IMG/VR virus record: IMGVR_UViG_3300042897_000399
Location: 1 to 20,670 of that record
Direction: 5' to 3' (one strand)
Origin: a virus
Length of the DNA stretch: 20,670 nt
The translations under genes and the position numbers were made by a program. Below, piece after piece: positions 6,161-11,741 of the stretch. The notes under the pieces are model-generated. The model had not been told where the DNA came from, did no database searches, and was given only the letters and a program-made list of their open reading frames with translations. Every line of letters starts with the position of its first letter. Positions within the stretch are counted from its first letter, which is position 1.

Positions 6161-6187
6161 GGGGGCGGCGACGCCCTCGCCGCCCCC
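6161..6187. other. intergenic GC hairpin
   Basis: GGGGGCGGCG (6161-6170) pairs perfectly with CGCCGCCCCC (6178-6187) around a 7-base loop. It lies just after the stop codon of the gene at 6204-6536 on the minus strand, so it is the 3' end structure of that gene's message. No T-run follows. Confidence 0.6.
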
Positions 6188-6203
6188 GTAGCTATGCCGC
6201 CCC

Positions 6204-6536
6204 CTAATAGGCGGGCGGGGTGTCGATTGTAAACGCATACCCCCCTTCGATAGCGCCCGCCGATACGAGAACGGGCGCGTAGGCGTCGCCCTCGTGCCGC
6301 ATGCTATCGAGCAGGGCGAGCGCCGCCGCCGTGTGGCGGCCTAGATCGTCGAGCTCATACGGGTATCCGATGGATACGCGGGGGCGCTTCGCCGCCCCTG
6401 CTAGGCGTGCGACAATCCGCGCCCCGCGGGTATTTGTCGCGCCGTAGTAGCGCGTGATGATCGCGCAATGCGTGCCGCGTACCCGCGACGCTTCGGCGGC
6501 TACCCGTGCCGCGTCGATTGTGTACCCCTTGGCCAT
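6204..6536 (-). CDS. conserved phage hypothetical protein (110 aa)
   Basis: The order AARVAAEASRVRGTHCAIITRYYGATNTRGARIVARLAG, then RVSIGYPYELDDLGRHTAAALALLDSM and EGGYAFTID is familiar from a phage protein family found in many environmental phages. In it the T-R-Y-x-G-x-T-N-T-R-G-[AS]-R-I segment is the most conserved part. The family has no assigned function that I know of; the basic strand could bind nucleic acid. The ATG at 6536 sits in the shared 18-base ribosome-site cassette (6532-6549), identical to that of the gene at 5308-5610. The longer reading to 6668 was rejected because it crosses the hairpin and the next gene. Confidence 0.8.
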   Translation of the reverse strand: MAKGYTIDAARVAAEASRVRGTHCAIITRYYGATNTRGARIVARLAGAAKRPRVSIGYPYELDDLGRHTAAALALLDSMRHEGDAYAPVLVSAGAIEGGYAFTIDTPPAY

Positions 6537-6556
6537 GATTACACCCCCTAAGCTAT

Positions 6557-6579
6557 GGGGGCGGGATTCTCCCGCCCCC
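6557..6579. other. intergenic GC hairpin with TTC loop
   Basis: GGGGGCGGGA (6557-6566) pairs with TCCCGCCCCC (6570-6579) around TTC, a perfect 10-bp stem. It lies between the small membrane-protein gene and the gene at 6204-6536, immediately before the latter's ribosome site. It shares the preceding bases AGCTAT with the hairpin at 7051-7076. Confidence 0.65.
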
Positions 6580-6592
6580 TTCGATTGTACCC

Positions 6593-6754
6593 CTAGCACG
6601 CGTACCCCGCAAGGGGGTAGCACGGGATCGCCAGCGCCCCGATCGTGCCGATAATAAGCGCCGCCCATACGAGGCGGCGGATCATACGCGCACGGCGCTC
6701 CGCCGCTTCATGCTCCGCGATTGTGCGGAGCGATACGATAGGCCGCCCCCTCAT
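6593..6754 (-). CDS. small single-helix membrane protein (53 aa)
   Basis: A basic, helical N-terminus (RGRPIVSLRTIAEHEAAERRARMIRR) leads into one hydrophobic stretch (LVWAALIIGTIGALAIPCYPLAG), predicting a membrane helix with the basic end inside. Function is unknown. The ATG at 6754 overlaps the preceding stop as ATGA and has AAGGGG upstream within the end of that gene. It is the second one-helix membrane protein of the leftward block (the other is at 4131-4295), but they share no clear sequence. Confidence 0.65.
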   Translation of the reverse strand: MRGRPIVSLRTIAEHEAAERRARMIRRLVWAALIIGTIGALAIPCYPLAGYAC

Positions 6755-7029
6755 GATCGCGCCCCTTCGCCTAGCGGCCATACTAGCGCGGGCGTGCCGC
6801 CTAGCTCATCGTGCGTAGCGTTGCCGTGCATGCGCACGGCGGCCAGGAATCGCGCCCGATTGTAGCGCGGGCTAGAATCCTGCAAGCTATCGGCTACGGC
6901 GAGGGCTACCCGATAGGCCGCCCCCGTGCATAGCTCCGCCCGTGCGGGGCTATCCTCGATCGCTTCCACGGCTACGGCGCGGCCTAGCGTTGCCGCCAGC
7001 GCCTCATAGTTTTGTCGCGTCATGCTCAT
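6751..7029 (-). CDS. conserved small phage protein, TRxxY...RARFLAA type (92 aa)
   Basis: The N-terminal MTRQNYEALAATLGRA and the central VADSLQDSSPRYNRARFLAAV match a pattern seen in many phages. It is a short protein opening T-R-K/Q-x-[YF]-E-x-[IL]-A and ending N-P/S-x-[FY]-[DN]-x-x-[RK]-F-[LM]-A-A-[CV]. Its function is unknown, although it is one of the most common early-region small phage proteins. Here an insert and a C-terminal extension of about 25 residues make it longer than usual. Start at 7029 (or 7023) with GAGGAG upstream; the stop overlaps the small membrane-protein gene as ATGA. Confidence 0.75.
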   Translation of the reverse strand: MSMTRQNYEALAATLGRAVAVEAIEDSPARAELCTGAAYRVALAVADSLQDSSPRYNRARFLAAVRMHGNATHDELGGTPALVWPLGEGARS

Positions 7030-7050
7030 AGTTTTATTCTCCTCAGCTAT

Positions 7051-7076
7051 GGGGGGCGGGTACTACCCCGCCCCCC
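7051..7076. other. intergenic GC hairpin
   Basis: GGGGGGCGGG (7051-7060) pairs perfectly with CCCGCCCCCC (7067-7076) around TACTAC. It lies between the genes at 7108-7365 and 6751-7029 and is preceded by AGCTAT, like the hairpin at 6557-6579. It has the strength of a terminator stem, but the following minus-strand bases (ATAGCTGAGG) contain no T-run. Confidence 0.65.
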
Positions 7077-7107
7077 GTGTACCCGCTAGGCGCGGGCGGC
7101 CTCTCAG

Positions 7108-7365
7108 CTACGCCTCGACGGGCGCCCCCGCTAGGCGGGACGCGTCGCGCCCGCCCTTTACGCCCTCGGCGTAGCTACGGGCTAGGGCGGAGAGCCCAGC
7201 GTCCCCACGGTCGAGCACGCTCTGGACGGCGAACATCATCGCCCCCGTAGCGCGGGCAAAGCTTGCGCCCTGCTCCTTCGATCTCGCGGCCTCGAGCAGT
7301 TTAGCCGCCCGATAGCCCATTGCATAGCCGAGCTGGTATGCCTCGGCCTCGGTGTATTCCCTCAT
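7108..7365 (-). CDS. small helical hypothetical protein, first gene of the leftward block (85 aa)
   Basis: The protein is almost all helix: EAEAYQLGYAMGYRAAKLLEAAR near the start, FARATGAMMFAVQSVLDRG in the middle, and LSALARSYAEGVKGGRDASRL near the end. The repeated G-Y spacing (LGYAMGYRAA) is typical of small phage helical proteins of unknown function. The ATG at 7365 follows AAGGGGGTATCCC, the same style of ribosome site as downstream genes; the longer reading to 7410 would extend into a hairpin-containing leader. As the gene next to the control region it should be the first expressed leftward. Confidence 0.65.
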   Translation of the reverse strand: MREYTEAEAYQLGYAMGYRAAKLLEAARSKEQGASFARATGAMMFAVQSVLDRGDAGLSALARSYAEGVKGGRDASRLAGAPVEA

Positions 7366-7485
7366 GGGATACCCCCTTAGTTTTGGGCGGGGGTGTGAGC
7401 TCATGCCCACACTGGCCGCCTATGCATACCCTAACGGCTAGCTAGCCCCTTGCATAGGGGGTAAAGGTTGCAGTTTGGTTGTTGT

Positions 7486-7514
7486 TTGGATAAGTTTTCG
7501 CAATAATCTAGAAT
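7486..7514 (+). promoter_or_regulatory. possible rightward promoter in AT-rich island
   Basis: TTGGAT (7486-7491) and TAGAAT (7509-7514) are separated by 17 bases. The -10 is a five-of-six match and the -35 is weak. No gene follows for about 650 bases, so a transcript from here would be a non-coding or long-leader RNA. The SOS-like palindrome at 7515-7528 lies directly after the -10. A leftward promoter may overlap it (TATTCT on the minus strand), but I could not fix its -35. Confidence 0.35.
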
Positions 7515-7528
7515 AGAACATGTGTTCG
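7515..7528. promoter_or_regulatory. SOS/LexA-like operator
   Basis: AGAACATGTGTTCG contains GAAC-ATGT-GTTC, which fits the Gram-positive LexA (DinR) box CGAAC-RNRY-GTTCG except for the first base. It overlaps the start region of the rightward promoter candidate and lies near the -10 of a possible leftward promoter. A second half-site, TTCGAAC, follows at 7531-7537. It may instead bind a phage repressor with the same half-site. Confidence 0.45.
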
Positions 7529-7675
7529 GTTTCGAACATAGGCCAACGGGCAACGTAGCGGGGCGATAACGGGCGGGGCGGCACTATGTGCCACGGGCAA
7601 GCTATCGAGCCCCTACGGGGCGCGGGGCATGGCCTACGGGGTACGGCCTAGCTTGGGGGGTATCGGGTACGGCTA

Positions 7676-7695
7676 GGGCGGGGGGGTAGCTTGGG
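7676..7695 (+). other. G-quadruplex-forming motif
   Basis: Four G-triplets (7676-7678, 7680-7682, 7684-7686, 7693-7695) are separated by loops of 1, 1 and 6 bases, which satisfies the usual G3N1-7 rule. Longer G-runs nearby (7655-7660 and 7718-7725) provide alternatives. The position is within the non-coding control region. Confidence 0.5.
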
Positions 7696-7756
7696 GGTAT
7701 GGCACGGCCTATGCCATGGGGGGGGTATCGCCCACCTTCGCCCCCCTACCCCCCTC

Positions 7757-7798
7757 GACAATCCCCCTTGTCTTAGCACGACAACCCCCCTTGTCGTG
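7757..7798. repeat. two tandem C-loop inverted repeats (iteron-like)
   Basis: GACAA-TCCCCC-TTGTC (7757-7772) is followed after a short gap by CACGACAA-CCCCCC-TTGTCGTG (7777-7798), a perfect 8-bp inverted repeat around six C. The GACAA units start 23 bases apart, about two helical turns. Together they look like two binding sites for one dimeric protein, or two small hairpins with C-rich loops. Confidence 0.65.
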
Positions 7799-7816
7799 TA
7801 GGTTGCGGATTCTTAA

Positions 7817-7854
7817 CACCCCCCCTCCCCCCGTAGCATGTCTGAGGGGGGGTG
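7817..7854. repeat. strong GC inverted repeat, possible terminator
   Basis: CACCCCCCCTC (7817-7827) and GAGGGGGGGTG (7844-7854) are perfect complements separated by 16 bases. On the plus strand the stem is followed by CGTTTGTG, a weak T-stretch, so it could end a transcript started near 7520. It may equally be a structural element of the control region. Confidence 0.5.
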
Positions 7855-7986
7855 CGTTTGTGATAGGAACACCCAACCCCGCAATGAACACCCCTTCTGA
7901 TAAGGCCACCCCCCTTTTGAGAAGGGTTTCAGCCCAGTTTGTTAACGCAGCCCTGTTAAGTTGTGCTCGACAGCCTCCCTCATAAA

Positions 7987-8004
7987 GATTAAGACATCTT
8001 AATC
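7987..8004. promoter_or_regulatory. 18-bp palindrome upstream of late promoter
   Basis: GATTAAGA-CA-TCTTAATC has perfect 8-bp arms. It ends ten bases before the -35 hexamer TTGACA at 8014-8019. That placement suits a site for an activator or repressor of the rightward operon. As a terminator it would be weak because the stem is AT-rich. Confidence 0.5.
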
Positions 8005-8013
8005 ATGTTATTT

Positions 8014-8045
8014 TTGACATAAACCCCCCGTTTTTCTGGTTATAT
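8014..8045 (+). promoter_or_regulatory. rightward promoter for the late block
   Basis: A perfect TTGACA (8014-8019) is followed 20 bases later by TTATAT (8040-8045), preceded by TGG, which gives an extended -10 type element. The spacer is longer than the usual 17 bases and includes a C-run and a T-run, so the -10 call is tentative. It is the last promoter-like sequence before the first rightward gene at 8162. Confidence 0.5.
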
Positions 8046-8082
8046 GGGGGAGATAAAGAGGGGGCAACGAACTCAACCCTCC

Positions 8083-8131
8083 AGAGACTGGTCTCTCACT
8101 CAATAGAGTTCGCTCTGGCCGCTAGGCCAGA
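8083..8131 (+). ncRNA. structured 5' leader of the rightward operon
   Basis: Three hairpins are packed in 49 bases. AGAGA pairs with TCTCT (8083-8096). AGAG-TTCG-CTCT (8105-8116) carries a stable UUCG tetraloop in RNA. TCTGGCC-GCTA-GGCCAGA (8114-8131) partly competes with the second. The last ends 31 bases before the start codon at 8162. The folds could be alternatives of a switch or a message-protecting leader; no known riboswitch class was recognised. Confidence 0.4.
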
Positions 8132-8161
8132 TTAAGAATGGGGCAACCCAAGGAGTTTAAA

Positions 8162-8689
8162 ATGGTAATGAGAAGGAGTTTGCCAAAGCCGCCACGAGAT
8201 GACGTATATGGTAAGCCAGACCTAGAAGACGTGTATGGCAAGCGAGACCGAAGAGACGTATACCCTGGTCCGACAGACACGATCCGAAATTTTGATCGCA
8301 ACAAGAGGGCTAATCCAAAGCCAAAGCCAAAGCCAGAGCGCCGTCCAGTTGACGAGCGTGGCGTAGTCCGACGTGGGCCAGGCGGCCCAGCTAAGACAGT
8401 TGCGCCAAAGAAGCGCGGCATGAACCGTATGGAAGGACCAGTACGAAAGCGCGATGACTTTGATAAGCGCGGCCCAGTGAAGCCAAAAACCGCAGAAGAG
8501 AAAAAGTTCATCATGGATCAACTGCGAAAGAACCCTAGCCGACCAGATGGTGGGGTTAAGCCTGGCCCTCGTCCTAATAACTCCGCCCCAACTACCCGCG
8601 ATCCCAACCAGCTGCCATTGAGGCCTAAGGGGCCAGGCGGAAGGCCAGGCGGAAGGACCACGCCAGTAATGCCACGACGAGGCCGCTAA
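8162..8689 (+). CDS. basic, disordered Pro/Arg/Lys/Gly-rich protein (175 aa)
   Basis: It is the first gene of the rightward block and its function is not recognised. The sequence is low in hydrophobics and rich in Pro, Arg, Lys, Gly and Asp, with short repeats near the start (DDVYGKPD, EDVYGKRD, RDVYPG) and PKPKPKPERR in the middle. A short helical segment (TAEEKKFIMDQLRKN) is the only predicted order, and the C-terminus is GPGGRPGGRTTPVMPRRGR. It is likely disordered and DNA- or RNA-binding, perhaps a virion-packaged basic protein; this is inference. I chose the ATG at 8162 because AAGGAG lies six bases upstream. An earlier ATG at 8138 has no ribosome site. Confidence 0.65.
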   Translation: MVMRRSLPKPPRDDVYGKPDLEDVYGKRDRRDVYPGPTDTIRNFDRNKRANPKPKPKPERRPVDERGVVRRGPGGPAKTVAPKKRGMNRMEGPVRKRDDFDKRGPVKPKTAEEKKFIMDQLRKNPSRPDGGVKPGPRPNNSAPTTRDPNQLPLRPKGPGGRPGGRTTPVMPRRGR

Positions 8690-8722
8690 TAGTTACAACG
8701 CTACCGATTCAGAGGGGGTCGA

Positions 8723-9112
8723 ATGTCCAAGGCAGTTTCACAATACGTCAATCGCTGCAAGGACATCCTCGGACTGGGGCATTGGACAGTCACGGTAGGA
8801 GCTGGCGCTCCGCCTGACGATTCCTGGGCTGACGTAGAAGTCAGCACGAACCTGTACAACGCCACCATCCGCTTCTCTCCAGATCTCTGGAAGCAGAAGA
8901 AGGACGAGATCCGACGGGTGGTAGCGCACGAACTCATCCACCTGCACCAGGCAGGGGTGGAGCGTCTCGTTGAGGCGTTGGAAGAGTCGCTGGGATCAGC
9001 GGCGCATAGCATCCTCAGCCACGTATGGGATGTTGAAACGGAGCGAGCGGCTGACTCGCTTTCGGTACCTTTGGCTCGGCTCTTGCCGATGCCGAGCATA
9101 GGAGAAGACTAA
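8723..9112 (+). CDS. HExxH zinc metallopeptidase-like protein (129 aa)
   Basis: Residues 65-76 read RVVAHELIHLHQ, a zincin HExxH motif with zinc-binding His69 and His73 and catalytic Glu70. The later ETERAADSLS (about 105-114) offers an acidic third ligand, as in ImmA/IrrE and SprT-like gluzincin folds. The N-terminal half (HWTVTVGAGAP ... YNATIRFSPDLW) looks like the beta-strand region typical of small phage and toxin-associated HExxH proteins. It could mature a virion protein, cut a host regulator, or have lost activity. The start at 8723 has AGAGGGGG upstream, and the stop overlaps the next start by one base. No helix-turn-helix domain is fused to it, unlike many ImmA proteins. Confidence 0.8.
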   Translation: MSKAVSQYVNRCKDILGLGHWTVTVGAGAPPDDSWADVEVSTNLYNATIRFSPDLWKQKKDEIRRVVAHELIHLHQAGVERLVEALEESLGSAAHSILSHVWDVETERAADSLSVPLARLLPMPSIGED

Positions 9113-9744
9113 TGCCAAAGAAGAAGGAAATGAACCGAACCTCTGGGACTGCCAAGCGGAAAGCTAACACAGCAGGGAAACTACTTACTGGAAAAGAGAT
9201 TGGAACTGCCATCAAGAAGGGCGCACCCCTCACGGGTTCCGCCTCTGGCGTCAAGAGCATCAGTCTCAAGCAGGCTGGTGAGGTTCTGACCTCGGGTATC
9301 GTTACACTTGGCAAGAAGGGTCTCCAGTTTGACCCTGCTTCACTTGCTATGGCGTTGCCAATCGGCAAGGTTGTCAAGGCTGCCAGCGCACTTCGTGCTA
9401 TTGGTAAAGTTGGACGCGCAGGGCAACTTGAGGCTCGAATTGCCAGTAAAGTTGCTGGAAAAGAATATGCGAAAACAGTCGCGTATCTTAAAAAGTTTGG
9501 AAACGAGAGTGCTAGTGGTCGACTTACGTCGCCAGGCGAACGAGTTGGCTCAAAGGCGTATCCAAAGTCCTACGGACAGTTTGGTCAACGAGCACCAGTA
9601 TCAGAACTCGCTACTACAAAGACCCCAAGTGCTGGGACATTCAGGATTGGCTCTAAGGTTAGCGGATATAAGGTAGTGGATAATCGATACCGATTTAATA
9701 TGCCAAAGCCTCGCGTAGGTCGACAGGATCGAGGAGCAAAGTAA
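9112..9744 (+). CDS. basic hypothetical protein, possible virion component (210 aa)
   Basis: The N-terminus is very basic (MPKKKEMNRTSGTAKRKANT). A hydrophobic, helical middle spans about 78-115 (DPASLAMALPIGKVVKAASALRAIGKVGRA), which could insert in or contact a membrane. The C-terminal third is basic and probably flexible (GSKVSGYKVVDNRYRFNMPK ... GRQDRGAK). Function is not recognised. The combination resembles internal or ejected virion proteins, but this is inference from composition. The start uses a TAATG overlap with the metallopeptidase-like gene and AGGAG eight bases upstream; the end overlaps the next ATG the same way. Confidence 0.6.
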   Translation: MPKKKEMNRTSGTAKRKANTAGKLLTGKEIGTAIKKGAPLTGSASGVKSISLKQAGEVLTSGIVTLGKKGLQFDPASLAMALPIGKVVKAASALRAIGKVGRAGQLEARIASKVAGKEYAKTVAYLKKFGNESASGRLTSPGERVGSKAYPKSYGQFGQRAPVSELATTKTPSAGTFRIGSKVSGYKVVDNRYRFNMPKPRVGRQDRGAK

Positions 9745-9953
9745 TGCCAATGGTCGGTGGGAAGAAGTTCCCGTACACGAAGGCTGGTAAGGCTGCGGCG
9801 GAGAAAGCCGAGAAGGGCCTCTACGCAAACATCAACGCCAAGAAGAAGCGCATTGCCGCTGGCTCTGGCGAGAAGATGCGCAAGGTCGGCGCTAAGGGCG
9901 CCCCTACTGCCAAGGCATTCAAGCAGTCTGCTAAGACCGCGAAGGGCAAGTAG
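9744..9953 (+). CDS. small Lys/Ala-rich phage protein with GKKFPYT start (69 aa)
   Basis: The opening PMVGGKKFPYTKAGKAAAEKAEK is a pattern I associate with small basic proteins of environmental phages, such as those of cyanobacteria and abundant marine or freshwater bacteria. These are often found next to structural genes. Their role is unknown; the composition (about a quarter Lys) suggests DNA or capsid binding. The start at 9744 overlaps the previous stop as TAATG and has GAGGAG upstream. It lies directly before the tail-fibre gene. Confidence 0.7.
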   Translation: MPMVGGKKFPYTKAGKAAAEKAEKGLYANINAKKKRIAAGSGEKMRKVGAKGAPTAKAFKQSAKTAKGK

Positions 9954-9956
9954 CCC

Positions 9957-11741
9957 TTGTCCCGCTTTACCTCAACCAAGGTAATCAACAGCCGCTGGCG
10001 AAACAATGATTTCGTCGGCGCTGCTGGTTCTACCCACACGTTCCCAGATGCGTTCCATGAGGAGTTTCTTGTGGACTGGGCGTTGCAGATCTCCGATGGT
10101 TCTGTGATCATTACCGAAACCCCTACGACGGGGGTTATCCAGATGTCTAGCCTCACCGTTGGGGATATCGTCCTCACTGGTACGGCGACTGGTGACTTTG
10201 GTGCTGGTGGAGCAACCATCATTGGCACATCGCCCATCAGCGTTGCGACTGCTGCTGGTACCTCAACCGTCAGCCTTAATGCCAGCTACTCTACAACCAG
10301 CCACCTCCACGATGGCACCTACCAGCCATTCGGTACCTACATCACCTCCATCACTGGTGCCGCCCCAATCACCGCCTCTGGCACCACAGCAATTACTGTT
10401 GGCATTGACCAGTCCGCGATTACCGCTGGAAACGCCTCATCAGCACAGGCAACAGTGTACCTGGTACGAAACAACACCGCTTCCACAATTCTCAAGGGCA
10501 CGCTAGTTTCGGCAACTGGAGCCGAACCGAGCGGAAGAATTGACATCGCACCGTTCTCGGTTACTGGGCTTCAGGACTCAGAACTTCGAGTAATGGGTAT
10601 TGCAACTGAAAATATTGGTGTTGGCGTAAACGGAATTGTTATGAGTTTCGGAACGCTTACTGGCCTTGACACTAGGGGAACCGCAGCAAGCGCACTAGCG
10701 GTTGGCGATGAGGACTGGGATGAGGGGACCATTTTGTACGCCCACCCAACAGTCCCAGGAAAACTTACGGAAGTTCGTCCACAGCATGATCTAGCAGTTG
10801 CGTTCACGACCGTTCGACACGCAAGCACTGGACAAATCGCTATTAGAATCGTACCTGGAAATTTCCACCTAGAGTGGCTGCACGACGTATCCGCAGACAA
10901 CCCATCTGACGGAGACATCATTCAATACAAAACCTCCAGCAGCCTATGGACAAAAGATTCCATTTCTGGAGCTGGAATTGCCGCATCTGTCCATACCCAC
11001 CCCTACCAGCCATCTGGTACCTATATCACCGCCGTCAACGGCACGGCACCGATCACGGCGTCAACCGACACCGCTGGTGTTGTCACTGTTGGATTGAGCG
11101 CAAGTTATGCCTCTGACGTCCACACCCACACTACAAGCAGCATTACCAGCGGAAACTTTGTTGCCACTCTTGACGCTGGTACTGGCGTTACCGTTACTGG
11201 CGCGGATGCCAACGCTGCGGCAAAGACTGTTTCTATTGGCCAAGCGGTTGCTACAAGCAGCAACGTCACGTTTAATGATCTAAATATCAATGGCGCAAAC
11301 TCCTTGTATGTATCGCGTGCCAGCGTTGCATCAGCAACGCAGTCGATGACTAACAACACCTCAACGACAATCGCGCTGGACACGGCAAGCACCACACCTA
11401 CTACTGGAACATACGATCCAAAGAGTTGGTTCAGCAATGCAAATGATCGCATCGCTATTGGGCAGGCTGGCTTCTACTGCGTCACCGCAAACATCGCCTT
11501 TGCTGCTAACTCAACTGGTCGAAGAATTTTAGGCATCCATGTCAATGGGTCAGATGCTGGAAGTATTTCAGTTCTTGCTGCGCCAGCTGGGTCAACAACT
11601 CTTTCGGTTTCAACAAATCTTTACCTGGCAGCAGGTGACCTAGTCACTATTTCAGCCTTGCAGCAATCAGGTGGTGCACTCAACACAGTTGTGGTCGCTG
11701 GCGCGTATCCAGCACTCAGTGTTGGAAGGATCGGTGCGTAA
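9957..11741 (+). CDS. tail fibre / receptor-binding protein with C1q-like tip (594 aa)
   Basis: A beta-rich, Thr/Ser/Ala-rich fibre. Residues about 90-150 and 340-395 are two related modules carrying HLHDGTYQPFGTYIT and HTHPYQPSGTYIT, each followed by GxAPITAS...ITVG. Residues about 165-320 match a common fibre domain (VRNNTAST-ILKGTLVSATG, DTRGT, YAHPTVPGKLTE, ATGQIAIRI-like core and LHDVS). The C-terminal part (about 455-594: FYCVTANIAFAANSTGRRILGIHVNG) is a C1q/TNF-like jelly roll that probably binds the receptor. His-x-His repeats could bind metal along the shaft. The start is a TTG at 9957, supported by AAGGG about ten bases upstream; no ATG is available nearby, so the exact start is uncertain. 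Confidence 0.85.
   Translation: MSRFTSTKVINSRWRNNDFVGAAGSTHTFPDAFHEEFLVDWALQISDGSVIITETPTTGVIQMSSLTVGDIVLTGTATGDFGAGGATIIGTSPISVATAAGTSTVSLNASYSTTSHLHDGTYQPFGTYITSITGAAPITASGTTAITVGIDQSAITAGNASSAQATVYLVRNNTASTILKGTLVSATGAEPSGRIDIAPFSVTGLQDSELRVMGIATENIGVGVNGIVMSFGTLTGLDTRGTAASALAVGDEDWDEGTILYAHPTVPGKLTEVRPQHDLAVAFTTVRHASTGQIAIRIVPGNFHLEWLHDVSADNPSDGDIIQYKTSSSLWTKDSISGAGIAASVHTHPYQPSGTYITAVNGTAPITASTDTAGVVTVGLSASYASDVHTHTTSSITSGNFVATLDAGTGVTVTGADANAAAKTVSIGQAVATSSNVTFNDLNINGANSLYVSRASVASATQSMTNNTSTTIALDTASTTPTTGTYDPKSWFSNANDRIAIGQAGFYCVTANIAFAANSTGRRILGIHVNGSDAGSISVLAAPAGSTTLSVSTNLYLAAGDLVTISALQQSGGALNTVVVAGAYPALSVGRIGA

Larger units (their letters stand above)
7366..8161. other. non-coding control region between the divergent gene blocks
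   Basis: About 800 bases hold no convincing gene. From left to right I see a palindrome GGCTAGCTAGCC (7436-7447) followed by a small hairpin (7446-7460), and an AT-rich island (about 7466-7515) with promoter-like and SOS-like elements. Next come a strongly G-rich plus strand (about 7560-7728) and an abrupt change to a C-rich plus strand (about 7729-7920) with inverted repeats. Finally there is an AT-rich stretch with a palindrome, a TTGACA promoter and a folded leader. Such regions in phages often hold origin, regulatory or packaging sites; which applies here cannot be decided by reading. Confidence 0.7.

Noticed and set aside
6161-7076. GC hairpins as classical intrinsic terminators
   Set aside because: No T-tract follows on the transcribed strand, and genes downstream continue in the same direction with close spacing.
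7709-7985. Overlapping reading frames in the control region on both strands
   Set aside because: They consist of Pro/Gly runs from C- and G-tracts, lack ribosome sites and cover inverted repeats.
8041-8140. Possible tRNA in the folded leader (GTTCG sequences, short stems)
   Set aside because: No acceptor stem, anticodon arm or proper T-loop can be paired on either strand.
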